A DNA stretch of 64,000 nucleotides from positions 186,001 to 250,000 of the forward strand of contig NZ_LMHK01000003.1 in the NCBI RefSeq assembly GCF_001427875.1, in the 5' to 3' direction. The position numbers and the translations under genes are program-made. Positions 8,230-16,594 of the stretch are shown here, piece by piece. The DNA is from Devosia sp. Root685 (GTDB lineage Bacteria; Pseudomonadota; Alphaproteobacteria; Rhizobiales; Devosiaceae). The notes under the pieces are model-generated. The model saw nothing but the letters and a program-made list of their open reading frames with translations. It did no database searches and was not told where the DNA came from. Position 1 is the first letter of the stretch. Every line of letters begins with the position of its first letter.

Positions 8230-8275
8230 AACACCGATATTCCGGCCTATCGACGCAATTGCATAAGCCAATCCT

Positions 8276-9205
8276 ATGGACCTCGACCAGCTTCGCACAT
8301 TTGACCGCATCGTTCGCGAGCAGAGTTTTACTAAGGCGGCGGCCTATCTGAATATCACCCAGGCTACGGCCTCGATGCGCATGCGGGCGCTCGAACAACT
8401 GCTGGGCGTCACCCTTTTCGTGCGCGGGCGAACGGTGACGCTGACCGATCAGGGCATGACCTTCCTGCCCTTTGCCCGCCGCATCATCGGCACGGCGCAG
8501 GAGGCGCGCGAAGCTCTGCGCCGGGTCGAGCGCGGCCGCATCGCCATCGCCTCGCTTCGCAGCCTCGTCTCCCCGCTGATCACCGAAAGCCTGCTGCGCT
8601 TCCAGGAAAAATATCCGGCGGTGGATGTCGTCGTCAACGAAGGCCGTCAGGCCCAGATCGCCGCCATGCTGCATGAGCGCGATGTGGAAATGGGCATTCT
8701 GTGCTGGCCCAATCTCGATCCGCTGATCGTCGACCTCATCCCCCTTCTGATCATGCGCGAGCGCGTGCCGCTGGTGGTTTCGGCCGACATCGCCGCCCGC
8801 CTCCCGGCCCAGCCGGGCATCGAGGAGGTGCTGGCGCTGGTGCCACGCGTCATTTCGCTGCGCTGGTGGCAGGCTGATCCGGAAACCGCCACGGTGCTGG
8901 CCCGCCTTGGCCGCACCAGCGTCGAACTCCCGACCGGCCCCGGCCGGCGCCTTGCCATCAAGGGTCAGGGGCTGGGCTTTTTCGTCCAGTCGGCCGTGGC
9001 CGATGACCTCGCGGCGGGGCGGCTGGTGGAAATCACCCCGGCCGATTTTGGCCCGCTCCATCGCGACACCGCCATGGTGGTGCGTTCCAAGGCGGCGCTG
9101 GAGCGCCCGATGCTGGCCGATTTCATCCGCGAGATCGCGGCGGAATGCGCGCGAGTGGGCGAAATTATTGATAATCGCCTAGAGGTCTTCCTGCCCGCCG
9201 CTTAA
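8276..9205 (+). CDS. LysR family transcriptional regulator
   Basis: A 309-residue LysR protein: N-terminal winged helix (LRTFDRIVREQSFTKAAAYL, NITQATASMRMRALEQLLG), linker helix, and a periplasmic-binding-like effector domain from about residue 90. It is followed after 20 bp by a GMC oxidoreductase on the same strand, so the two probably form a unit and the reductase substrate may be the inducer. Its own operator candidate is at 8209-8229. Confidence 0.9.
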   Translation: MDLDQLRTFDRIVREQSFTKAAAYLNITQATASMRMRALEQLLGVTLFVRGRTVTLTDQGMTFLPFARRIIGTAQEAREALRRVERGRIAIASLRSLVSPLITESLLRFQEKYPAVDVVVNEGRQAQIAAMLHERDVEMGILCWPNLDPLIVDLIPLLIMRERVPLVVSADIAARLPAQPGIEEVLALVPRVISLRWWQADPETATVLARLGRTSVELPTGPGRRLAIKGQGLGFFVQSAVADDLAAGRLVEITPADFGPLHRDTAMVVRSKAALERPMLADFIREIAAECARVGEIIDNRLEVFLPAA

Positions 9206-9225
9206 GATTAGAAGCGGAGGACACC

Positions 9226-10839
9226 ATGCCCACATATGATTTCGTCATTGCCGGCGGCGGGTCGGCGGCTTCCGTCACCGCCTGGCGCCTGGTCAAGGAA
9301 TTCGGCTTTTCGGTGCTGATGCTCGAGCGCGGCCGTGAGCGCACCAATCGCATCATGGCGATGCCGGCCGGCTATATGAAATATCTGGGAGAGGACACGT
9401 TCCTCGAAATGCACCAGACCGTGCCGCAGCCCCAGCTTGGTGGCCGTGCGCCCATCGTGCCGGTGGCCAAGGTGCTTGGCGGCGGCTCCTCGGTCAATGC
9501 CATGGTCTATATGCGCGGGCAGAAGGAGGATTATGACGGCTGGGCCCAAAGCCTAGGCAATGACCCGAGCTGGTCCTATGATGCCATATTACCCCATTTC
9601 AAGGCCGTGGAAGACAATGCGCGTCTCCATGATGGCTTCCATGGCTCGGGCGGTCCCCTCCGCGTGTCCGACCCCGGCTATACGACGCAAACGACGCACG
9701 ATTTCATCGCCGCCGCCCAAGCGCTCGGCCACAAGCCAAACCCCGATTTCAACGGCGCCAGCCAGTTCGGCGTTGGCATCATGCAGCACACCTATGGGCA
9801 ATGGGGCCGCTACAAGGAGCGCTCCGACGCGGTCAAAGCCTTCCTCGATCCGCTGAAATCCGACGGCAGGCTGACGATTATTTCCGGCGCCCGCGTCGAT
9901 CGCATCACGATCGAAAAGGGCCGCGCCACCGGCCTCGTCTATACCACGAACGGCGAGAGCCACACCGTCCGCGCCGAGCGCGAAGTGCTCGTCGGCGCCG
10001 GTACTTACAATAGCGCCAAGCTGATGATGCTCTCGGGCATCGGCCCCGCCGATCACCTGCGCCAACACGGCATCGCGGTCACCGCCGATATCCCCGGCGT
10101 CGGCCAAAGCCTGCAGGACCATCACGAAGTCCCGGTTATCGCCACGACCAAGGATAAGTCCGGCTATTTCGGCCAGGACCGCGGCTGGAACATGGTGCGC
10201 AACGGGCTTCAATATCTTCTCACCAATACCGGCCCGGTGACCACCACCGGCATCGAAGCCTGCATGTTCTTCGATCCCGATGGCGGCAGCCGCCCGACGA
10301 TCCAGCTCTATTGCGCGCCCATCGTCTATCTCGATCGCGACGTCTCGGCCGCCAAGCCGACCTATGGCGTCACCTTCACCTCCTGCCTCCTCCGCCCCAA
10401 GGCGCGCGGCAGCGTCACCCTGCGCTCGGCTAATCCCGCGGATCAGCCGGTGGTGAACTGCAATTTCTTCGGGCATCCCGACGATCTCAGGCTCACCATC
10501 GCGGCCCTCCACGAAGCGCGAAAGCTGCTGAAATCGGCGCCCCTGACCGAAAAGATCGATACCGAACTGCTGCCCGGCCAGGCGGTGATGGACGATCCCG
10601 AAGCGCTCAACCGCTATTGCGGGCAAACAGTGAAGACCAACTATCACCCCGTCGGCACGCTGCGCATGGGCCGCGATGATGATCCGACGGCTGTGGTCGA
10701 TGCGGCGTTGAAGGTGCGCGGGATCGACGGGTTGCGGGTCATCGATTGTTCGATCATGCCCCAGATCGTGTCAGGGAATACCAATGCGCCGGCCATGGCG
10801 ATCGGATCGAAGGCCGCGAGCCTTTTGGCGGGACGCTAG
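9226..10839 (+). CDS. GMC family FAD-dependent oxidoreductase (choline dehydrogenase-like)
   Basis: A 537-residue flavoprotein of the glucose-methanol-choline family. It has the N-terminal FAD-binding fold (YDFVIAGGGSAAS), GMC signature 1 (KVLGGGSSVNAMVYMRG), signature 2 around GTYNSAKLMMLSGIGP, the active-site His at 474 (NYHPVGTLRMG) and a conserved Asn in SGNTNAPAMAIG. Length fits alcohol/choline dehydrogenases. The substrate is probably an alcohol, but I see no evidence for choline itself, since betB and betI are not adjacent. GGAGGA lies just before the ATG. Confidence 0.88.
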   Translation: MPTYDFVIAGGGSAASVTAWRLVKEFGFSVLMLERGRERTNRIMAMPAGYMKYLGEDTFLEMHQTVPQPQLGGRAPIVPVAKVLGGGSSVNAMVYMRGQKEDYDGWAQSLGNDPSWSYDAILPHFKAVEDNARLHDGFHGSGGPLRVSDPGYTTQTTHDFIAAAQALGHKPNPDFNGASQFGVGIMQHTYGQWGRYKERSDAVKAFLDPLKSDGRLTIISGARVDRITIEKGRATGLVYTTNGESHTVRAEREVLVGAGTYNSAKLMMLSGIGPADHLRQHGIAVTADIPGVGQSLQDHHEVPVIATTKDKSGYFGQDRGWNMVRNGLQYLLTNTGPVTTTGIEACMFFDPDGGSRPTIQLYCAPIVYLDRDVSAAKPTYGVTFTSCLLRPKARGSVTLRSANPADQPVVNCNFFGHPDDLRLTIAALHEARKLLKSAPLTEKIDTELLPGQAVMDDPEALNRYCGQTVKTNYHPVGTLRMGRDDDPTAVVDAALKVRGIDGLRVIDCSIMPQIVSGNTNAPAMAIGSKAASLLAGR

Positions 10840-10857
10840 ACCCCTTCCTCCCATTAA

Positions 10858-10979
10858 CCCTCATGGTGAGGTGCCCTCGGGCTTGACCGAGGGCCTCGAA
10901 CCACGAGGGTGTGGCACCGTGCCTCCACTCGCGCGCCCCGTGGTTCGAGGGTCGCTCCGCTCCCACCTCACCATGAGGG
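10858..10979. repeat. dispersed inverted-repeat element (family B)
   Basis: A 122-bp element bounded by CCCTCATGGTGAGGTG and its complement, with inner complementary blocks CCTCGAACCACGAGG and CCGTGGTTCGAGG. The same architecture recurs at 43772-43899. It is a non-autonomous dispersed palindrome of a type widespread in rhizobia and relatives, lying between convergent genes here. Confidence 0.8.
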
Positions 10980-11006
10980 CTACTGGATACTCAGTGGTGT
11001 GCCCGC

Positions 11007-11987
11007 TCAAGCCATGCCGATAAAGACCCCCGCCGCAAACACCAGCGCGCCGCCCAGCACCACCTGCAACACAGCCCGCCAGAACGGGGTCTGCATAAAC
11101 CGCTTCTGAATAAAGGCGATTGCCCAAAGTTCGAGCAGAACCACCGCTCCGGCAATAAAGGTCGCGGTCCAGAAATCGTGGATCAGATAGGGCAGGGCGT
11201 GCCCGAGCCCGCCTACCGCCGTCATGATCCCCGCGGCAAAGCCGCGCTTGATCGGCGAGCCACGCCCCGTCAGCTTGCCATCGTCGGAAGCGGCTTCCGT
11301 AAAACCCATAGAAATGCCGGCGCCCACCGCGGCGGCAAGCCCGACCAGAAAGGTCTGGTGGGTATCGCCCGTCGCAAAGGCCGCGGCAAAGACCGGCGCC
11401 AGCGTCGACACCGAACCATCCATCAGCCCGGCCAGACCCGGCTGCACATAGGTGAGGAGAAACTGGCGATGCGCCTCGTCCTTTTCCGTATCGTGGCCCG
11501 CATCCCCGAGGAGCTTTTCATCGAGTTTGGTGGCTGATGCGGCATGGCCGCGCTCGGCCACCGCCAGATCGCCGAGCAGCTTGCGAATGCCCACGTCATT
11601 GGTCTGCTTGGCCGCTTCAAGATAGAAATGGTAGGCGCTTTCCTCTATTTCCCAGACCTGCTGGCGCGCCTGTTCGAGCGTCAACGTCTTGAGGAGCCAC
11701 ACCGGCTTGCGATTGAGGAAACCGCGCACATGCTCGCGGCGAATGGGCACGAGGCGCTTGCCGAACCGGTCGACATAGATATCGAGCAGCCGCCGGCGAT
11801 GCTCGTCCTCTTCGGCCGCCATGGCTTCGAGCAGCGCCGCCGTGCCGGGAAAAGTCTCGCCCAGCCGCGTTGCCAGTTCGGAATAGATCCGCCCGTCTTC
11901 TTCCTCGGCCGCGATGGCGAGAGACAGGATTTCACGCTCCGACAGCGTCTCGAAAGCGCGTCTGTTGTCCGGCCACAGGGTAAACAT
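11007..11987 (-). CDS. mbfA: membrane-bound ferritin A (ferritin-like plus VIT1 domain)
   Basis: A 326-residue MbfA/erythrin-vacuolar iron transport family protein. Residues ~10-150 are a ferritin-like diiron domain (EREILSLAIAAEEEDGRIY, EEDEHRRRLLDIY, EIEESAYHFY, ERGHAASA). Residues ~180-326 are a VIT1-like membrane domain with several helices (GSVSTLAPVFAAAFA, GISMGFTEA, AGIMTAVGGLGHALPY). In Agrobacterium and Bradyrhizobium MbfA exports iron and protects against H2O2 and is repressed by Irr under low iron. The ATG at 11987 is chosen over a TTG at 12020 because it has GAGG upstream and because the TTG would place an Irr-type box inside the coding region. Confidence 0.9.
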   Translation of the reverse strand: MFTLWPDNRRAFETLSEREILSLAIAAEEEDGRIYSELATRLGETFPGTAALLEAMAAEEDEHRRRLLDIYVDRFGKRLVPIRREHVRGFLNRKPVWLLKTLTLEQARQQVWEIEESAYHFYLEAAKQTNDVGIRKLLGDLAVAERGHAASATKLDEKLLGDAGHDTEKDEAHRQFLLTYVQPGLAGLMDGSVSTLAPVFAAAFATGDTHQTFLVGLAAAVGAGISMGFTEAASDDGKLTGRGSPIKRGFAAGIMTAVGGLGHALPYLIHDFWTATFIAGAVVLLELWAIAFIQKRFMQTPFWRAVLQVVLGGALVFAAGVFIGMA

Positions 11988-11999
11988 GCCCGCCTCAAA

Positions 12000-12039
12000 G
12001 TTTAGAATTGTTCCAAACAATGATTAGAACGGTTCTAAT
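12000..12039 (-). promoter_or_regulatory. two Irr/ICE-type iron boxes upstream of mbfA
   Basis: A perfect palindrome ATTAGAACGGTTCTAAT (12023-12039) and a one-mismatch copy GTTTAGAATTGTTCCAAAC (12000-12018) share the TTAGAA-N3-TTC core of iron control elements bound by Irr. They sit 13-52 nt upstream of the mbfA start. An irr gene is present at 41230-41673. Binding by Irr is inference. Confidence 0.72.
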
Positions 12040-12155
12040 GTTTGGGCAAGAGGCATCTGGCCCGGCGGCGTTAACGCTCTTTCTCGCCCTGGCAGCGCCA
12101 GCCATTGCCGCCAGGGTCGCGCATCCCCATCTGCATGGCTCGAAAGGGAATAAAT

Positions 12156-12410
12156 ATGTCCAGCGAGAAGCCATCGCCAGATCACGCAGCGTTCGAAGCC
12201 CAGCGGCGGCGCTCCAATGTCTATGCGTTTCGCAAGCTGAAATGGGGAAACCCGGAGCGGATCAGGGCATCGGTCGGAAACACGTCCCGGCCACAAGGCA
12301 CCGCGCCCCTGCCCCTCGCGCGGCAGAGCAATGGCCGAGCGCTTAACATCGCGCTGCTTGTCGCCATCGGCTTTGTCTGCGGTGTCGTCGCGGTGGTCGC
12401 GCTGGGTTAG
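12156..12410 (+). CDS. small single-pass membrane protein
   Basis: An 84-residue protein of unknown family. A basic hydrophilic N-terminal part (EAQRRRSNVYAFRKLKWGNP) is followed by one C-terminal transmembrane helix (LNIALLVAIGFVCGVVAVVA). The ATG at 12156 follows AAAGGGAATAAAT, an acceptable ribosome site; earlier in-frame ATGs lack one. It is divergent from mbfA and might share its iron-box region, but that is only positional. Confidence 0.55.
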   Translation: MSSEKPSPDHAAFEAQRRRSNVYAFRKLKWGNPERIRASVGNTSRPQGTAPLPLARQSNGRALNIALLVAIGFVCGVVAVVALG

Positions 12411-12430
12411 GGCGCAATGAAGGTCGGGCC

Positions 12431-12593
12431 AAAGGCCCCCTCACCCCAACCGAATTCGCGATAGCGAATTCGGTGAGCCCTACGGGCCGACCGCTCCCCC
12501 GAAGGGAGAGGTGGGGAGGGTGCTAAAGTCGCGGAGCGACACCTCTCCCTCTGGGGGAGAGGTCGCCGCAAAGCGGCGGGTGAGGGGGCCTTT
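12431..12593. repeat. dispersed inverted-repeat element (family C)
   Basis: A 163-bp element with perfect 16-bp terminal inverted repeats (AAAGGCCCCCTCACCC and complement). Inside are CTCTCCC/GGGAGAGG blocks and GTCGCGGAGCGACACCTCTC. Related elements lie at 49474-49602, 51163-51335, 51659-51798 and 57750-57877. It carries no gene and lies between convergent genes. Confidence 0.8.
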
Positions 12594-12676
12594 CGGCAAT
12601 CTCCCCGCCACTCGAGCATTGCTCTCGTGGCCTCCCAGCCTCAAATCGCTCCACAGCGATTTGCCTCGCGGGACGG

Positions 12677-13930
12677 CTAGGAGCCCAGGAATCTCCCCAT
12701 CCTGAACGGCGTCACATCGATCGCTGTCGCTTCCCCGGTCATCATCTGCGCCAGCAGCTCGCCCGTTGCCGGCCCCAGCGTAAAGCCATGATGGGCGTGG
12801 CCGATGCCGGCAAAAAGCCCTTCATGTTTCGGCGCCTCGGAAATGATCGGCATCATATCGGGCGTGCAGGGCCGCGCGCCCTTCCAGGGCTGCGGATCGA
12901 CGCGTTCGCCCAATGGAAACACTTCCTTGGCCGCCGCCTCCGCCTTGCCGAGCTGGATCGGCGTCGGCGCCGCGTCGCGGAGGTTAAATTCCGCGCCCGT
13001 CGTCAGGCGAATGCCCTGGGCCATAGGCGCCAGCACATAGCCCACTTCCGCATCGAGCAGCAGGTGATTGAGCGCCGCGCCCTCGGCGGGCTTATAATGC
13101 ATATGATAGCCGCGCTTGACGAAGAGCGGCAGGCGATAGCCCAATTTGTCGAGCACTTCGGGGGCCCAGGGCCCGAGCGCAATCACGGCCTGTTTCGCCG
13201 TGTGCAGCGTGCCGCCGACCCGTGTCTGCCAGCTGCCGCCATCCTGCGTCAGGCCCGAGGCTTCGCCCGACACAAAACTTCCGCCAAGCTTTTCGAAAAG
13301 CTTGAAATATTGGGTGACGAGCCCGCCGGGATCGGTGACAGTCCAGGGATCGGTCCAATGAATGCCGCCCGCCAGCCCCCCGATCAGGCTCGGCTCCAGC
13401 GCTTTCAGCCCCGCCCAATCCACCACTTCATGATGGATATTGAACCGCGCCCGGTCCTCTTCGGCCTTGGCGGCTTCGCGCTGCAGTTTTTCGAGCGTGC
13501 GGAAAACCAGATACCAGCCCTCTTTCGAAATCAGCTTTTCCGCATCCGGCCCCGCCTCGGCGATCAGCGCCGCATGGGTATCGATCGAGCGCGCGATCAG
13601 CGGCGCATAGCTTTGCACCACCTGCCGATAGTGTTCGGGCGAGGAGGCCCACCAATATTTCAGGAGTGGCGGCGCAATGCGCGGCAAAGCCAGCGGCTCG
13701 TAGCGGGCTGCCGTCGAGAGATGCAGCCCCACCTGCATCAGGGTATGGAGATCGCGCGGAAAAGCGTGCGGCCGCACCCCTTCGCGCTGGATGATACCGG
13801 CATTGCCATAGGAGGTTTCGCGGCCGGGCTGGTTCTTGTCGACAAGGGTAACGCTGCGCCCGCGTTTCAGCAGATGGATCCCGGTGGCAATACCGACAAT
13901 GCCGGCTCCAAGGATCAGGACGTCTTGCAT
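12677..13930 (-). CDS. D-amino acid dehydrogenase-like FAD oxidoreductase
   Basis: A 417-residue DAO/DadA-family flavoenzyme. The N-terminal Rossmann fold (DVLILGAGIVGIATGIHLLK) is followed by LVDKNQPGRETSYGNAGII, the segment seen in DadA. Towards the C-terminus are the substrate-side PQPWKGARPCTPDMMPIISE and HGFTLGPATGELLAQMM. DadA deaminates D-amino acids at the inner membrane, feeding electrons to the respiratory chain. GGAGG lies just before the ATG. The neighbouring GcvA-like LysR gene, co-directional and 40 bp upstream, may regulate it. No alanine racemase is adjacent, so a different imino or amino acid is possible. Confidence 0.82.
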   Translation of the reverse strand: MQDVLILGAGIVGIATGIHLLKRGRSVTLVDKNQPGRETSYGNAGIIQREGVRPHAFPRDLHTLMQVGLHLSTAARYEPLALPRIAPPLLKYWWASSPEHYRQVVQSYAPLIARSIDTHAALIAEAGPDAEKLISKEGWYLVFRTLEKLQREAAKAEEDRARFNIHHEVVDWAGLKALEPSLIGGLAGGIHWTDPWTVTDPGGLVTQYFKLFEKLGGSFVSGEASGLTQDGGSWQTRVGGTLHTAKQAVIALGPWAPEVLDKLGYRLPLFVKRGYHMHYKPAEGAALNHLLLDAEVGYVLAPMAQGIRLTTGAEFNLRDAAPTPIQLGKAEAAAKEVFPLGERVDPQPWKGARPCTPDMMPIISEAPKHEGLFAGIGHAHHGFTLGPATGELLAQMMTGEATAIDVTPFRMGRFLGS

Positions 13931-13969
13931 ATTCGCCTCCTTGACGAATTTCCGGCCGTCGCGGTCCGC

Positions 13970-14890
13970 CTAGCTGGCGTCCGGTCCGGACTGAAACAGA
14001 TAGCCTCTGGCGCTGGCGGCCACTTCCTCGGCCAGCCAGTCGCGAAACAGTTTTAGTTTTTTGGATTCGCGCCGGCCCCTGGCGGTCGCCAGATAGTAGC
14101 CATAGGTGCTCTGGACCGGCTTTTCGAAGGGCCGCACCAGCCTTCCATCGCATACCGCGTCGGCGCTCATCATGTCGGCAGCAAGCAGAATGCCCTGGCC
14201 GGAAATGGCGGCATCAAAGGCGAGCGAGGCATCGGAATAAACCGGCCCCGAAAGTTTCAGGTTCGGGTCAAACCCGGCAGCGCCGAGCCAGAGCGGCCAA
14301 TCGAGCATGCTCGTCTGGTCCGCGATCACGGGAATTTTTCCAAGCTCGGCCATATTAGGATAGCGCCGCAATAATTCCGGCGCACAAACGGGCTGAAAGT
14401 CCTGCCCACCGATCAGGCTGAGGGAAACACCCGGCCAATTGCCGTCACCGAAACGAATGCCGCAATCAAGGTCCGGCCGGGTCAGGTCGAGCATGGCGGC
14501 GGTCACCGTCAGCCGCACTTCGAGCCCGGGATGGCGCGAAGAGAATTTGTTGACCCGCCAGATCAGCCAGCGTGAGGCAAAGACACTGCCCACGGTAATA
14601 TTGAGCACGCCCTCATGCGCCCCGGTCAGCGTTGCCAGCCCGTCGCGCAGCGAGGCAAATCCGGCCGACAGCTGGGGCAGGATTTCGATCAGCTCCGGCA
14701 CGGGCTTGAGCCCCTGGGGCGTGCGGGCAAAGAGCTCCATCCCCAGCCGCTCCTCGGCGCGCCGCAGATGCTGGCTGACAGCGCCCACGGTCACGCCCAA
14801 TTCCTCGGCGGCCGGGGCCAGCGCACCGGCCCGCGCCACGATTTCGATGGCCCGCAGGGCATTGAGCGGAATGGGGAAGGGATTGCTCAT
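13970..14890 (-). CDS. LysR family regulator, GcvA-like
   Basis: A 306-residue LysR protein of the GcvA/AmpR branch. The N-terminus PFPIPLNALRAIEIVARAGA, with LGVTVGAVSQHLRRAEERLG, is the characteristic helix-turn-helix of this branch, and the effector domain includes RFGDGNWPGVSLSLIGGQ. It lies upstream of the D-amino acid dehydrogenase on the same strand and divergent from a 48-residue small gene, so both are candidate targets. Confidence 0.88.
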   Translation of the reverse strand: MSNPFPIPLNALRAIEIVARAGALAPAAEELGVTVGAVSQHLRRAEERLGMELFARTPQGLKPVPELIEILPQLSAGFASLRDGLATLTGAHEGVLNITVGSVFASRWLIWRVNKFSSRHPGLEVRLTVTAAMLDLTRPDLDCGIRFGDGNWPGVSLSLIGGQDFQPVCAPELLRRYPNMAELGKIPVIADQTSMLDWPLWLGAAGFDPNLKLSGPVYSDASLAFDAAISGQGILLAADMMSADAVCDGRLVRPFEKPVQSTYGYYLATARGRRESKKLKLFRDWLAEEVAASARGYLFQSGPDAS

Positions 14891-15002
14891 ATAGATTTTC
14901 TATACCCCGGCAAAAACCTTGTCCATTGCGGCGAGGGAGGCTCGGGCGCAAGGTAAAGACACTTCAACACCGCCCCGCAATTTTAGCGAACAGGAGACCG
15001 CC

Positions 15003-15149
15003 ATGTCCCGCCTGAACGAGCTTTTGCGCCTTGTCTTCGCCTGGCTCAACGCCCCCGCCGCCTCATCGTCCATGGAACCAGAAATGAGTGCGAGGGATTG
15101 GGCTGACCTGCCCCCGCATCATCCCAGGGCCGATGGCACGCCGTGCTGA
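15003..15149 (+). CDS. 48-residue conserved-type small protein (SxRDWADLPxHHP motif)
   Basis: A short protein with an amphipathic N-terminal helix (MSRLNELLRLVFAWLNAP) and a polar C-terminus containing MSARDWADLPPHHPRADG. A strong AGGAGACC sits 4 nt before the ATG, which argues for real translation. It is divergent from the GcvA-like LysR gene. I recall similar small proteins with an R-(D/E)-WADLP-x-HHP tail next to such regulators in Hyphomicrobiales, but I cannot run a search. The histidines and terminal Cys could bind metal. Function unknown. Confidence 0.6.
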   Translation: MSRLNELLRLVFAWLNAPAASSSMEPEMSARDWADLPPHHPRADGTPC

Positions 15150-15206
15150 AGCCATAATCGGGCTGACAATGGCGGGAAACCTCTTCCCCGAGCATGGAGT
15201 GCCCAC

Positions 15207-15617
15207 GTGCCCCGCTTCGCCCTAGCCCTTTCCGTTCTTGCTCTGACCATTGTCGCTCCCCTGGCGCAGGACGCCGCGCCGGCCCCGGCTACCGCCCCAG
15301 CCGCTGCCCCGACGATCACCGTTGACCCCCACGCCATTGTGGATGCCATGCCTAAGCAGGGTCAGTTGCTGACGGGTCTCTACGCCACGCAGGCCACTAT
15401 CGAACTGTGCAACATCACTGTCGCTGAGCCGGGCGTCACCGCCATGGCCGCGCACCGCCGCCAGCTCGAAACCGAGTTCCATCTCGAAGGCGAAACGGCC
15501 GTAAAAGCCTATGAGACCGTCAAGGCCGATGTCGAAAAATCCGGCGTCGATTGCACCGAAGGAAGCCCCGACCGCCAACAGACCGACGCTGTTATCGCCG
15601 TCTATTCGGGCACCTGA
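15207..15617 (+). CDS. secreted hypothetical protein
   Basis: A 136-residue protein starting with GTG (GGAGTG upstream). It has a signal peptide (FALALSVLALTIVAPLA) and an Ala/Pro-rich linker (DAAPAPATAPAAAPT). The mature domain has two cysteines (ELCNITV, SGVDCTEG) that could form a disulphide. I recognise no family. It ends just before the convergent extensin-like gene. Confidence 0.6.
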   Translation: MPRFALALSVLALTIVAPLAQDAAPAPATAPAAAPTITVDPHAIVDAMPKQGQLLTGLYATQATIELCNITVAEPGVTAMAAHRRQLETEFHLEGETAVKAYETVKADVEKSGVDCTEGSPDRQQTDAVIAVYSGT

Positions 15618-15627
15618 GCGGTTTCAG

Positions 15628-16503
15628 CTATTCGCAGATCTGCGCGGTGCAGGTCTGCCCATGGCAACCGAGGTCGAGATGCAGATGGTCTTCATGATCG
15701 GCATTGGCCTCGGGCCCGAGGACAGTGGTGAACTTTCCGCAGGCCGCCCCGTGTGATTGCCGCAGCAATTTCGCCTCGGGTGTCGTCGCCGGCAGCCAAT
15801 CATCCTTCACCACAATGCTGCGGCCATCGGCGAGGGTAAAGCCGACGAGGTCCACGGCATTGGCAAAGCCGTGCTCGGAGGTGAACTGTTCCGCCCCGCC
15901 AACCCGGCCACGGCACATATAGCTGGTGCCCGTCTGCAGAGCGACGAGTTCGCTATCAAGCGCCGCCTTGGCATAGGCGTCCACCTCGCCCGCCCAATCC
16001 ACCAGCGCCGTAGCCATCTCGCAATTTGTCTCTATCGGGCTCGTCAGCTCCACCGTCTTTCCATTCAGGTTCAGCGCCGTCACCTCGAGCGGGGATTGCG
16101 CCATGCACACCCCCTCAGCGATCGGCGGCAGCATTTTTGCGACGACCGCGCCGGAAAGCAGCGCCGGGCAAGCGGTCTGATAGATTCGCTCGTCCACCAC
16201 CGCCTCTTCTTTCACAGGCTCCGGTTCTGGTTCGGGCGTAACCTCTAGCTCAGGCGCCTCGACCGGTTCTTCTGGCTCAGGCTCCTCGCCCAGCCCTTCT
16301 GGACGCGGTTTTGGGAGAGGCGGCGGGGTTTCCGCTTCTTCCTTCACCTCCGCCGCAGGTTTGGGCGCGGGCCTTGTCGCCGGGGCCCTTTGCGGCACCA
16401 GGTCTTCGACAAAATCCTCGAGGGGTTTGAAAAAATCCTGCGCGGTGACCGATACGGGCAGCAGGACCAAAACGGCGGCGAAGGTGCGGTAGGGAAAAGC
16501 CAT
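15628..16503 (-). CDS. extensin-like C-terminal domain protein
   Basis: A 291-residue periplasmic protein. It has a signal peptide ([15 protein letters not shown]), a Pro/Glu/Lys-rich disordered region (about residues 40-100, PEPEPEP-type repeats), and a C-terminal extensin_2 domain with [18 protein letters not shown] and [14 protein letters not shown]. The His/Asp arrangement resembles metal sites of LAS/M15 peptidases, so a peptidoglycan-related role is plausible but not proven. It is divergent from lepA. Confidence 0.82.
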   Translation of the reverse strand: MAFPYRTFAAVLVLLPVSVTAQDFFKPLEDFVEDLVPQRAPATRPAPKPAAEVKEEAETPPPLPKPRPEGLGEEPEPEEPVEAPELEVTPEPEPEPVKEEAVVDERIYQTACPALLSGAVVAKMLPPIAEGVCMAQSPLEVTALNLNGKTVELTSPIETNCEMATALVDWAGEVDAYAKAALDSELVALQTGTSYMCRGRVGGAEQFTSEHGFANAVDLVGFTLADGRSIVVKDDWLPATTPEAKLLRQSHGAACGKFTTVLGPEANADHEDHLHLDLGCHGQTCTAQICE

Positions 16504-16594
16504 GCCCCTCCAAACGCAGTTCTCATGCGAACGTTGCCGTTTACCGCGCGGAAACCATCTTTCTCCGCTCCGCGCCTTCTGCTATCAGGCGCGA

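Noticed and set aside
8177-9061. 294-codon minus-strand frame
   Set aside because: Antisense to the LysR gene and would cover the higBA and LysR operators.
12788-14056. 422-codon plus-strand frame
   Set aside because: Antisense to the D-amino acid dehydrogenase, with Arg/His-rich translation typical of shadow frames.
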